A stretch of DNA of 43,706 bases from Micromonospora sicca. Lineage in GTDB: Bacteria > Actinomycetota > Actinomycetes > Mycobacteriales > Micromonosporaceae. The stretch is from the NCBI RefSeq assembly GCF_003172935.1, contig NZ_QGKS01000193.1, positions 1-43,706 of the forward strand. Direction: 5' to 3'. Position 1 is the first letter of the stretch, and each line of letters starts with the position of its first letter. The notes beneath the pieces were generated by a model. That model made no database searches. It was not told the origin of the DNA and saw only the letters and a list, made by a program, of their open reading frames with translations. The position numbers and the translations under genes were made by a program. This document shows, in pieces, positions 15,545-23,338 of this stretch.

Positions 15545-18382
15545 GTGCCGAGCAACGCTGGAACCACCCGTCTGGTCATCGTCGAGTCACCGGCGAAGGC
15601 CAAGACGATCTCGGGCTACCTCGGCCCGGGATACGTCGTGGAGGCCAGCTTCGGCCACGTCCGGGACCTCCCGCGCAACGCCGCCGACGTGCCGGCCAAG
15701 TACAAGGGTGAGCCGTGGGCCCGGCTCGGGGTGGACGTCGACAACGGCTTCCACGCCCTCTACGTGGTCTCCGCCGACCGGAAGCAGCAGATCAGCAAGC
15801 TGGTGAAGCTGGCCAAGGAGGTCGACGAGATCTTCCTGGCGACGGATGAGGACCGCGAGGGCGAGGCGATCGCCTGGCACCTGGTGGAGACCCTCAAGCC
15901 CAAGGTGCCGGTCAAGCGGATGGTCTTCCACGAGATCACCAAGCCGGCGATCCAGGCCGCCGTGGCCAACCCGCGCGAGATCGACCGGGACCTGGTCGAC
16001 GCGCAGGAGGCCCGCCGCATCCTCGACCGGCTGTACGGCTACGAAGTCTCCCCGGTGCTGTGGAAGAAGGTCATGCCGAAGCTCTCGGCGGGCCGGGTGC
16101 AGTCCGTGGCGACCCGGATCGTGGTCGAGCGGGAGCGCCAGCGGATGGCCTTCCGCACCGCCGAGTACTGGGACATCCTGGCCACGCTGGCCGTCGCGAA
16201 CGCCGGCGAGGGGCCGCGCACCTTCAACGCCACCCTGATCGCGCTGAACGGCGACCGGATCGCCACCGGCAAGGACTTCGAGCCGACCACGGGCCGGGTG
16301 CGGGCCGGGGCCGGCGTGGTGCACCTCGACGAGGGCGGGGCCAGGGGTCTCGCCGCCCGGCTGGCGGGGCGGCCGTTCACGGTCACCCGGGTCGAGGAGA
16401 AGCCCTACCGCCGCCGCCCGTACGCGCCGTTCATCACCTCCACGCTGCAGCAGGAGGCGGCCCGCAAGCTGCGGTTGTCGTCGCAGCAGACGATGCGCAC
16501 CGCGCAGCGGCTGTACGAGAACGGCTACATCACCTACATGCGTACCGACTCGGTGAACCTGTCGGAGACCGCCATCGCGGCGGCCCGCCGGCAGATCGTC
16601 GAGCTGTACGGCGAGCGCAGCGTGCCGCCGGAGCCGCGCCGCTACACCGGCAAGGTGAAGAACGCGCAGGAGGCGCACGAGGCGATCCGCCCGGCGGGGG
16701 ACAACTTCCGCACCCCGGGCGAGGTGGCCAAGGAGCTGTCGGCCGAGGAGTTCAAGCTCTACGAGCTGATCTGGCGGCGCACCATCGCCTCGCAGATGAC
16801 CGACGCGGTCGGCTCCAGCGTCTCGGTGCGCATCCGCGCGGTCACCTCCTCGGCCGAGGAGGCCGACTTCGGCGCCACCGGCAAGACCATCACCGACCCG
16901 GGCTTCCTCCGCGCCTACGTCGAGTCCAGCGACGACGAGAACGCCGAGGCCGAGGACGCCGAGCGCCGGCTGCCCACCCTGGTCAAGGACCAGCCGCTGA
17001 CCGCTGAGGAGCTGGCCGCGCAGGGGCACCACACCCAGCCGCCGTCGCGCTACACCGAGGCGTCCCTGGTCAAGGCGCTGGAGGAGCTGGGCATCGGCCG
17101 CCCGTCGACGTACGCGTCGATCATGCAGACCATCCAGGACCGCGGCTACGTGACCAAGCGCGGCCAGGCGATGATCCCCACCTTCCTGGCGTTCGCGGTG
17201 ATCGGGCTGCTGGAGCGGCACTACCCGCGCCTGATCGACTACGACTTCACCGCCAGCATGGAGAACGAGCTGGACGAGATCGCCGGCGGGGAGCACGCCG
17301 CCGTCGACTTCCTCACCTCCTTCTACTTCGGCAGCACCAACGGCACCGGCGATCGGGCCATCGCCCACGCGGGCGGACTCAAGAAGCTGGTCACCGAGAA
17401 CCTCAGCGAGATCGACGCGCGCAGCGTCAACTCGATCCCGCTCTTCACCGACGACGAGGGGCGTGAGGTCGTCGTCCGGGTCGGCCGGTACGGGCCGTAC
17501 CTCCAGCGGGCGGTGCCCGGCGAGCAGCCGGCGGCCCCGGCGGAGGGCGAGGAGGGCGGCGGCCAGGGCGACCGGGCCCCGATCCCCGAGGGGCTGGCCC
17601 CCGACGAGCTGACCCCGGAGAAGGTGCACGAGCTCTTCCTCGGCGGCGGCGGCGAGCGCAAGCTCGGCGACGACCCGACGACCGGCGAGCCGATCCTGCT
17701 CAAGTCCGGCCGGTTCGGCCCGTACGTGGCCAGCGGCGAGCGGAAGTCGTCGCTGCTGCGCTCGCAGACGCCGGACTCGCTCACCCTCGACGAGGCGCTG
17801 AAGCTGCTCAGCCTGCCCCGGCTGGTCGGCGTCGCCCCGGACGGCGTGGAGGTCTTCGCCAACAACGGCCGCTACGGCCCGTACGTCAAGCGCGGTGACG
17901 AGTTCCGCTCGCTGGACTCGGAAGAGAAGATGTTCACCGTCACGCTGGACGAGGCCCTGGCCCTGCTGGCCGCCCCGAAGAAGGGCCAGCGTCGGGCGGC
18001 GGCGCCCCCGCTGCGCGAGATGGGCAACGACCCGCTCACCGAGAAGCCGCTGGTCATCAAGGACGGCCGGTTCGGGCCGTACGTCACTGACGGGGAGACC
18101 AACGCGTCCCTGCGGCGGGCCCAGACCCCGGAGGCGCTGACCCTGGAAGAGGCCTCCGAGATGCTCGCGGAGAAGCGGGCCAAGGGGCCGGCGCCGAAGA
18201 AGAAGGCGGCGGCGAAGAAGGCCGCCCCGGCCAAGAAGACCGCGGCGAAGAAGACCGCCGCGGCCGCCAAGTCGACGGCCGCCAAGAAGACCACCACCGC
18301 CAAGGCGACCGCGGCGAAGAAGGCCCCGGCCAGGAAGGCGGCGCCGAAGAAGGCAGCCGCCGCCAGCCCCGTCGAGGAGTGA
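15545..18382 (+). CDS. topA: DNA topoisomerase I
   Basis: 945 residues from GTG 15545, set by ribosome-binding site ggagag at 15535-15540 and the conserved start of the Toprim domain. It relaxes negatively supercoiled DNA by breaking one strand. Toprim: RLVIVESPAKAKTISGYLGP and the acidic TDEDREGEAIAWHL. Core: RVQSVATRIVVERER and the active-site tyrosine in ENGYITYMRTDSVNLSETA. After the core come several 50-residue Topo_C-type repeats, each with a G-R-[FY]-G-P-Y-V/L signature (GRYGPYLQ, GRFGPYVA, GRYGPYVK, GRFGPYVT), which replace zinc fingers in actinobacteria. It ends in a Lys/Ala-rich tail (AKKKAAAKKAAPAKKTAAKK), a DNA-binding extension typical of this group. It matches SCO3543/Rv3646c in position. 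Confidence 0.95.
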   Translation: MPSNAGTTRLVIVESPAKAKTISGYLGPGYVVEASFGHVRDLPRNAADVPAKYKGEPWARLGVDVDNGFHALYVVSADRKQQISKLVKLAKEVDEIFLATDEDREGEAIAWHLVETLKPKVPVKRMVFHEITKPAIQAAVANPREIDRDLVDAQEARRILDRLYGYEVSPVLWKKVMPKLSAGRVQSVATRIVVERERQRMAFRTAEYWDILATLAVANAGEGPRTFNATLIALNGDRIATGKDFEPTTGRVRAGAGVVHLDEGGARGLAARLAGRPFTVTRVEEKPYRRRPYAPFITSTLQQEAARKLRLSSQQTMRTAQRLYENGYITYMRTDSVNLSETAIAAARRQIVELYGERSVPPEPRRYTGKVKNAQEAHEAIRPAGDNFRTPGEVAKELSAEEFKLYELIWRRTIASQMTDAVGSSVSVRIRAVTSSAEEADFGATGKTITDPGFLRAYVESSDDENAEAEDAERRLPTLVKDQPLTAEELAAQGHHTQPPSRYTEASLVKALEELGIGRPSTYASIMQTIQDRGYVTKRGQAMIPTFLAFAVIGLLERHYPRLIDYDFTASMENELDEIAGGEHAAVDFLTSFYFGSTNGTGDRAIAHAGGLKKLVTENLSEIDARSVNSIPLFTDDEGREVVVRVGRYGPYLQRAVPGEQPAAPAEGEEGGGQGDRAPIPEGLAPDELTPEKVHELFLGGGGERKLGDDPTTGEPILLKSGRFGPYVASGERKSSLLRSQTPDSLTLDEALKLLSLPRLVGVAPDGVEVFANNGRYGPYVKRGDEFRSLDSEEKMFTVTLDEALALLAAPKKGQRRAAAPPLREMGNDPLTEKPLVIKDGRFGPYVTDGETNASLRRAQTPEALTLEEASEMLAEKRAKGPAPKKKAAAKKAAPAKKTAAKKTAAAAKSTAAKKTTTAKATAAKKAPARKAAPKKAAAASPVEE

Positions 18383-18451
18383 CGGTCGCCGGCCGCTGTC
18401 CCTAACGGCTGACATGCCCGGTTTGGCCGTAGGGCGCTGATGGCTGCTCCC

Positions 18452-18466
18452 TAACGTGAGGGAATG
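18452..18466 (+). promoter_or_regulatory. Leaderless-type promoter at capA start
   Basis: TAACGT (18452-18457) is six bases before ATG 18464, the spacing of an actinobacterial -10 for a leaderless mRNA. The phrase tccctaacg occurs both here (18449-18457) and 50 bp upstream (18399-18407). Confidence 0.45.
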
Positions 18467-19735
18467 TTCGTCGCCGTCGCCGTCGCCACGCGCCGCCGGG
18501 TGCTGCTCGGCGCGCTGGCGGGAGCGCTGCTGCTCGCCGCCGCCGTGGTCGGTTTCCGGGCGGTGGACGCGGGCGGACCCGCGCCGGCGGACACCATCGA
18601 GTCACCGGTCCACCGGCAGACCCTCGCCCCCGGGTCGTCGCCCGTGCCGGCCGGGGATCCCGCCGGCCGGCGGGTGGTGCGGGTCGTCGCCGCGGGCGAC
18701 GTGCTGGTCCATCCGGAGGTGACCGCCCAGGCGCGCCGGGACGCCGACCGGACCGGACGGCCGGGTGCTCTGGACTTCGCCCCGATGTTCGCCGGGGTCG
18801 CCCCGGCGGTCGCCGGAGCCGACCTCGCGCTGTGCCACCTGGAGACGCCGCTGGCCGATGCCGGCGGCCCGTTCTCCGGTTATCCGTCGTTCAACGCGCC
18901 CCCGCAGGTCCTCGACGGGGTGCGCTCCGCCGGCTTCGACGGCTGTTCCACCGCCTCCAACCACACCCTCGACCAGGGCGCCGACGGGGTGGCCCGGACG
19001 GTCCGGGCGCTCGACGCCGCCGGGCTGGGCCACACCGGCAGCGCCCGGAGCGCCGCCGAAGCCGCCACGCCGCGGATCTACCGGGTGGGCGACGTCCGCA
19101 TCGCCCACCTGGCCTACAGCCTGAACTTCAACGGGCTGAGCCGCCCACCGGGCCAGCCGTGGCTGGCCAACCTCATCGACCCGCCCGAGATCCTCGCCGC
19201 CGCCCACCGGGCGCGGGCCGCCGGCGCCGACATCGTCGTGCTCAGCCTGCACTGGGGTACGGAGTACCAGCACCTGCCGGACGCCGACCAGCGGGCCTGG
19301 GCGCAGCAGTTGATCTCCTCGCCCGACGTGGACCTCATCCTGGGGCACCACGCCCACGCGGTGCAGCCGTTCCAGCGCTTCGGCGACAAGTGGGTGGTCT
19401 TCGGGATGGGGAACGAGCTGGCCCGGCATGCCGAGCCGGTCGACGACAACCGCGAGGGTGTGATGGCCCGGGCGACCTTCACCGAGACCGCCCCCGGGCG
19501 CTGGACGGTGACCCGGATGGAGGCGCTGCCCACCTGGACCGACCTCGCACCGGACCTCCGGCTGGTCGATCTCACCGCGGCGCTGGCCGACCCCGCCACC
19601 GCGGCGGGCGTGCGGGACGACTACCGGGCGGCGTACGAGCGGGTGCTCGACTACGTCCGGGCCCTCGGCGCCGGCCCGGATCAGCTGGTGGCGCCGGGCG
19701 GCGGAGCGCCGTCGCCGAGGACCCGGTCGAGGTAG
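18464..19735 (+). CDS. CapA/PgsA-family metallophosphatase-fold protein
   Basis: 423 residues from ATG 18464. An N-terminal signal anchor (ATRRRVLLGALAGALLLAAA) exports the rest. The PgsA/CapA motifs of the calcineurin-like fold are all present: RVVAAGDVLVHPEV, ADLALCHLETPLAD, GCSTASNHTLDQGADGVART, VVLSLHWGTEYQHLPDADQR and DLILGHHAHAVQPFQRFG. CapA proteins take part in poly-gamma-glutamate export in bacilli, but in actinomycetes the substrate is unknown and a cell-envelope phosphoesterase role is equally likely. The 3' end overlaps the convergent oxidase gene by 55 bp, and the Gly/Pro tail of CapA is encoded in that overlap. Confidence 0.88.
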   Translation: MFVAVAVATRRRVLLGALAGALLLAAAVVGFRAVDAGGPAPADTIESPVHRQTLAPGSSPVPAGDPAGRRVVRVVAAGDVLVHPEVTAQARRDADRTGRPGALDFAPMFAGVAPAVAGADLALCHLETPLADAGGPFSGYPSFNAPPQVLDGVRSAGFDGCSTASNHTLDQGADGVARTVRALDAAGLGHTGSARSAAEAATPRIYRVGDVRIAHLAYSLNFNGLSRPPGQPWLANLIDPPEILAAAHRARAAGADIVVLSLHWGTEYQHLPDADQRAWAQQLISSPDVDLILGHHAHAVQPFQRFGDKWVVFGMGNELARHAEPVDDNREGVMARATFTETAPGRWTVTRMEALPTWTDLAPDLRLVDLTAALADPATAAGVRDDYRAAYERVLDYVRALGAGPDQLVAPGGGAPSPRTRSR

Positions 19736-21015
19736 TCGTTGGCGAAGCGGCGGTCGGGGTCCAGGCGGTCGCGGACGGCGAGGAAGTCCGCGAACCTGGG
19801 GTAGGCGGGGGCGAGGTCGGCCGCGGCGCGCCAGTGCAGCTTGCCCCAGTGCGGGCGACCGCCCAGTTCGGTGGCCACCTCCTCGAACGCCCGGAAATAC
19901 GGCTCGTAGGGCGCCCCGACGTACTGGTGGATGGCGACGTACGCGGAGTCGCGGCCGTACCCGTGGGACAGCCAGATGTCGTCGGCGGCGGTGAAGCGGA
20001 CCTCGACGGGGAAGAGCACCTTGAACGGGAGCCCGTCGATGATCCGCCGGAGCGCGTCGAGCGCGGTGGGCAGGACGGCGCGCGGCAGGGCGTACTCCAT
20101 CTCCACGAAGCGGACCCGGCGCGGGGTGCAGAAGACCTGGTCGGAGCGGCCGGTGTAGGTGCGTTCGGTGAGCGCCCGGGCGGAGACCGCGCTGATGCCC
20201 GGGGCCAGCGCCGGCACGGCGCGGCCGAGCCGGCAGGCGCCGGCGAACACGGTGTTGGCCAGGAACTCGTCGTCCAGCCAGCCGCGCCACCGGGGCAGCG
20301 GCCGGTCGTCGGCCGGCACCCGGTCGTTGGTCTTGACCTGCACCCGGGAGGTGTACGGGAACCAGTAGAACTCGGCGTGGTCGTGCCCATCGATGAGGGC
20401 CGGCAGTTCGGCGAGCACCGCGTCCAGCGGCGCCGGGCGCTCGTGCGCGCGGAGCACGAAGGCGTCGACGCAGCGCAGGGTGACCTCGGCCAGGACGCCG
20501 ACGGCGCCGAGGCCGACCCGGGCGGCGGCGAAGACGTCCCGGTGCTCGTCGGCGGAGCAGCGCAGCACCTCGCCGGTGCCGGTGACCAGGGTCAACGCCG
20601 TGACGAAGGTGGACAGGCAGCCGAGGCGGGCGCCGGTGCCGTGGGTGCCGGTGGAGAGCGCGCCGGCGACGGTCTGGGCGTCGATGTCGCCGAGGTTGGG
20701 CAGCGCCAGGCCGTGCCGGGCGAGCAGGTCGTTGAGGGCGTGCAGGGTCATCCCGGCCGGCACGGTGACCAGCCGCCGGGCGGTGTCGACGGTGACGCCG
20801 GTGTCCAGTTCGGCCAGTTCGAGGCGGTCCCCGTCGGTGAGGGTGGCGCCGGTGAACGAGTGGCCGCTGCCCACCGCCCGGATCCGTCGGCCCGCCGCGG
20901 CCGCGGACCGGACCGCCTCGGCGATGTGCTCGACGCTCCGAGGGCGCAGGATGGCGGTGGCCGTGCTGTGCTGGTTGCCGGCCCAGTTGGACCAGGTGGG
21001 TGGCGTACCGGGCAT
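19681..21015 (-). CDS. D-arabinono-1,4-lactone oxidase / L-gulono-1,4-lactone dehydrogenase family protein
   Basis: 444 residues from ATG 21015, with cgaggagcg as ribosome-binding site. An FAD_binding_4 (PCMH/VAO) domain: RIRAVGSGHSFTGATLTDGD holds the His that usually carries covalent FAD, followed by GMTLHALNDLLARHGLALPN and TVAGALSTGTHGTGARLGCL. The C-terminal ALO domain ends HWGKLHWRAAADLAPAYPRF and DRLDPDRRFANDYLDRVLG. It oxidises aldonolactones, giving ascorbate-like products; the mycobacterial relative (Rv1771) uses L-gulono-1,4-lactone and a dye or cytochrome rather than oxygen. It faces a tetR gene with a palindromic operator between them. Confidence 0.9.
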   Translation of the reverse strand: MPGTPPTWSNWAGNQHSTATAILRPRSVEHIAEAVRSAAAAGRRIRAVGSGHSFTGATLTDGDRLELAELDTGVTVDTARRLVTVPAGMTLHALNDLLARHGLALPNLGDIDAQTVAGALSTGTHGTGARLGCLSTFVTALTLVTGTGEVLRCSADEHRDVFAAARVGLGAVGVLAEVTLRCVDAFVLRAHERPAPLDAVLAELPALIDGHDHAEFYWFPYTSRVQVKTNDRVPADDRPLPRWRGWLDDEFLANTVFAGACRLGRAVPALAPGISAVSARALTERTYTGRSDQVFCTPRRVRFVEMEYALPRAVLPTALDALRRIIDGLPFKVLFPVEVRFTAADDIWLSHGYGRDSAYVAIHQYVGAPYEPYFRAFEEVATELGGRPHWGKLHWRAAADLAPAYPRFADFLAVRDRLDPDRRFANDYLDRVLGDGAPPPGATS

Positions 21016-21033
21016 GGACGCTCCTCGAAATGA

Positions 21034-21052
21034 ATATGAACTGACTTCATAT
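21034..21052. promoter_or_regulatory. Palindromic operator over oxidase promoter, likely TetR site
   Basis: ATATGAA (21034-21040) and TTCATAT (21046-21052) form a perfect inverted repeat with a 5-bp spacer. On the minus strand TTTACC, 17 bp and then TATGAA make a plausible -35/-10 pair for the oxidase gene, with the -10 inside the palindrome. AT-rich bases in such GC-rich DNA are notable. The flanking tetR gene is the obvious candidate regulator. Confidence 0.65.
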
Positions 21053-21159
21053 CAGGAACGTTGTGCCTGGTAAATACCGCAATCGAGCCCCGTTCGTTGT
21101 ACCGGTAGTCACAGTCCAGTGACGTGCAGATATGTTCATCCGTCGAAGGGGGGTGGCGA

Positions 21160-21810
21160 GTGTCCACACCAGCCGCCACGACCGGGCCGCTGCGCCGCGT
21201 ACCGGTGCAGGGTCGAAGTGTCGCGCGGGTCCAGCGAATGCTGGACGCCTGCGCCGAGCTCGTCGACGAGGTGGGGTACGAGGGACTGACCACGACCCTG
21301 CTCGCCGAGCGCGCCGAGGTGGCGATCGGGTCGGTCTACCAGTTCTTTCCGGACAAGCGGGCGATCGTGCAGGCGTTGACCCTGCGCACGATGGAGTCCT
21401 ACCTCCAGCGGCTCGACGAGCGGTTCGCCTCCGACGACCTGACCCACTGGTGGGACGGCGTCGACGCGGGGATCGACGAGTACATCACGATGCACCGCAC
21501 GGTCCCCGGATTCCGTACCCTGCACTTCGGCGACGTGGTCGACCTGCACCTGCTCGATGAGCAGCGGGACAACAACGGCGTGATCGCCGACCAGTTGGCC
21601 CGGGTGCTGACCGAGCGTTTCGGCCTCGACGCGCCCGATCTCCGGTTCCACCTGGAGATCGCGGTGGAGGCCGCCGACTCCTTGATCAAGCTGGCGTTCC
21701 GTCGCGTCCCCGAGGGCGACGAGCGGGTGCTGGCCGAGGCCAAGGCGCTGATCCGGGAGTACCTGCACCGCCAGGTCGACGCCCGGAGCGAGGCCACTCA
21801 GCCGAACTGA
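21160..21810 (+). CDS. TetR-family transcriptional regulator
   Basis: 216 residues from GTG 21160, chosen for the aagggggg ribosome-binding site at 21146-21153; an ATG further upstream lacks one. The N-terminal TetR helix-turn-helix is clear: RVQRMLDACAELVDEVGYEG then LTTTLLAERAEVAIGSVYQF and FPDKRAIVQALTLRTMESYL. The C-terminal ligand domain contains FRTLHFGDVVDLHLLDEQRD. It diverges from the lactone oxidase gene over the palindrome at 21034-21052, so it probably represses the oxidase and perhaps itself. The inducer is unknown. Confidence 0.88.
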   Translation: MSTPAATTGPLRRVPVQGRSVARVQRMLDACAELVDEVGYEGLTTTLLAERAEVAIGSVYQFFPDKRAIVQALTLRTMESYLQRLDERFASDDLTHWWDGVDAGIDEYITMHRTVPGFRTLHFGDVVDLHLLDEQRDNNGVIADQLARVLTERFGLDAPDLRFHLEIAVEAADSLIKLAFRRVPEGDERVLAEAKALIREYLHRQVDARSEATQPN

Positions 21811-21859
21811 GCACGGCGCCGCCGATCCGTGGTGCGTCGGCCGGCGGCCAGCGCAGAGT

Positions 21860-21947
21860 CCGGGTGCGACCGGGTGGCTCGACGGCAACCCGTCCGGGGT
21901 GCGACCGGGGCGGGAACAGCAACGGAACTCGCCCGGGGTGCGCCGGG
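21860..21947 (+). repeat. Three imperfect G-rich repeats between convergent genes
   Basis: The phrase ccgggtgcgaccggg occurs at 21860-21874, then as ccggggtgcgaccgggg at 21894-21910 and ccggggtgcgccggg at 21933-21947, about 35-40 bp apart. They lie in the 170-bp gap between the stops of tetR and the deaminase/aldolase gene. Confidence 0.5.
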
Positions 21948-21980
21948 TGGCACGACCGGCACCGAGGGCCGGGTGGCAGT

Positions 21981-23189
21981 TCAGAGGAACGCCCGGCCCT
22001 CGCCCCGGTACGTGGGGACGGTCGCGACCAGCGCGTCGCCGTCCACCAGGTGCAGTTCGTTGACGTGCTCGCAGAGCTCGCCGGCCTTCGCGTGCCGGAA
22101 CCAGACCCGGTCGCCGACCCGCAGGCCGGCCGCCGCCGGGCCGGCCAGCGGGGTCTGCACCTCGCCGGCCCCCTCGGGGCCGAGCAGCTTCAGCCCCGCC
22201 GGCAGCCACGGGCGGGGCAGCCGGCTGTCGGCGGCGGGGCCGGAGGCGATCCAACCGCCGCCGAGCACCGTCGCCAGGCCGGGTGCCGGCCGGCGGACCA
22301 CCGCGCAGGCGAAGAAGGCCGCCGGGGTGGGCCGCCAGGCACGGTAGGCGTCGAAGAGCGTCGGCCCGTACAGGCCCGATCCCGCGGTGACCTCGGTGAC
22401 CACGGGATCGGCGCTGGTCGCGGCCACGCTGCCGGTGCCGCCGCCGTTGACGAATTCCAGGTCGGCGTGGTCGCGGACCGCGGCGACCGCCGCCGCGCGC
22501 CGGGCCAGCAGCTCGCGGTACGACCCGCGCTGGGCGACCCGGATCGCCGTGCCCAGCAGGGCCTGTCCGGGGGGCGCGTCGCCGAGGCCGGCGATCTGCG
22601 CCTCGTACGACATCAGGCCGACCAGCCGGAAGCCCGGCCGGCCGGCGACGGCGGCGGCGAGGGCGCCGGCGGCCCGGGCGCTGTGCACCGGGGAGCGGCG
22701 GACCCCGACGTGCACCCGCCCGCCCAGTGGTCGCCAGGAGGCGTCCAGGTCGAGGCAGACCCGCAGCGCCGGCCGGCGCCCGGGCGGGCACACCTCGTCG
22801 ACCAGGTCGAGCTGTTCGGTGCCGTCCACCATCAGCGTCACCGCGTCGGCGAGCGCCGGGTCGGCCGCCAGCTCGGCGAGGCCGCCCCGGTCCGCGGTGG
22901 GATACGCCACCAGCACGTCGGTCGAGACGCCGGCCCGGGCCAGCCAGATCGCCTCGGGCAGGGTGAATGCCATCACCCCCTGCCAGCCGGGCCGGCCCAG
23001 CGCCCGGGTCAGCAGGTCCCGGGCGCGCACCGACTTGCTGGCGACCCGGACCGGCTTCCCGCCGGCCCGGTCGGCCAGCGCGGTCGCGTTCGCGTCGAAG
23101 GCGGCGAGGTCGACCACGGCGTACGGCGGGTCGAGGTGCGCGGTCGCCCGGTCCAGGCGGTCGCGAAGTTTGTCACTTTCGGTGGCCAC
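21981..23189 (-). CDS. Amino acid deaminase/aldolase, alanine racemase-type PLP fold
   Basis: 402 residues from GTG 23189. The N-terminal barrel is of the alanine racemase/D-threonine aldolase family (fold type III). PPYAVVDLAAFDANATALAD is followed by GKPVRVASKSVRARDLLTRA, whose lysine in ASKSVR is the expected PLP-binding residue. Then GVMAFTLPEAIWLARAGVST, FRLVGLMSYEAQIAGLGD, LEFVNGGGTGSVAAT (phosphate-binding glycines) and VTEVTAGSGLYGPTLFDAYR. The C-terminal part ends HAKAGELCEHVNELHLVDGD, with the metal-ligand-like His and Cys of D-threonine aldolase-type enzymes. The substrate cannot be told from sequence. TAGCGT six bases before the GTG suggests a leaderless transcript. Confidence 0.85.
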   Translation of the reverse strand: MATESDKLRDRLDRATAHLDPPYAVVDLAAFDANATALADRAGGKPVRVASKSVRARDLLTRALGRPGWQGVMAFTLPEAIWLARAGVSTDVLVAYPTADRGGLAELAADPALADAVTLMVDGTEQLDLVDEVCPPGRRPALRVCLDLDASWRPLGGRVHVGVRRSPVHSARAAGALAAAVAGRPGFRLVGLMSYEAQIAGLGDAPPGQALLGTAIRVAQRGSYRELLARRAAAVAAVRDHADLEFVNGGGTGSVAATSADPVVTEVTAGSGLYGPTLFDAYRAWRPTPAAFFACAVVRRPAPGLATVLGGGWIASGPAADSRLPRPWLPAGLKLLGPEGAGEVQTPLAGPAAAGLRVGDRVWFRHAKAGELCEHVNELHLVDGDALVATVPTYRGEGRAFL

Positions 23190-23201
23190 GTCTGCACGCT
23201 A
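23187..23201 (-). promoter_or_regulatory. Leaderless-type promoter of the deaminase/aldolase gene
   Basis: On the minus strand TAGCGT (23201-23196) is followed by six bases and then the GTG at 23189. There is no ribosome-binding site. Confidence 0.5.
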
Positions 23202-23296
23202 ACTGTCTGGGCGTCAATGCGAAATACCCTCGCGTCTGTCCGGGCTGCGGCCGGTGGTGTCGGCGGCCTACGCTCGGCGAGCAGGCGAATGTCGCG

Positions 23297-23326
23297 GGTG
23301 GGGTCGTTCCCCACCGGGACTAGAGT
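23297..23326 (+). promoter_or_regulatory. Palindrome and -10 upstream of the MFS-Tmk gene
   Basis: GGTGGGG (23297-23303) and CCCCACC (23309-23315) form a perfect 7-bp inverted repeat, and TAGAGT (23321-23326) is a plausible -10, with the ATG at 23339. The palindrome covers the expected -35 position. Confidence 0.35.
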
Positions 23327-23338
23327 GTTCCACCGGGG

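Noticed and set aside
15587..18415. A 942-codon open frame antisense to topA
   Set aside because: Long antisense frames are expected in DNA with G/C at nearly every third codon position. Its product is low-complexity (Arg/Gly/Leu) with no motif, and topA is unquestionable.
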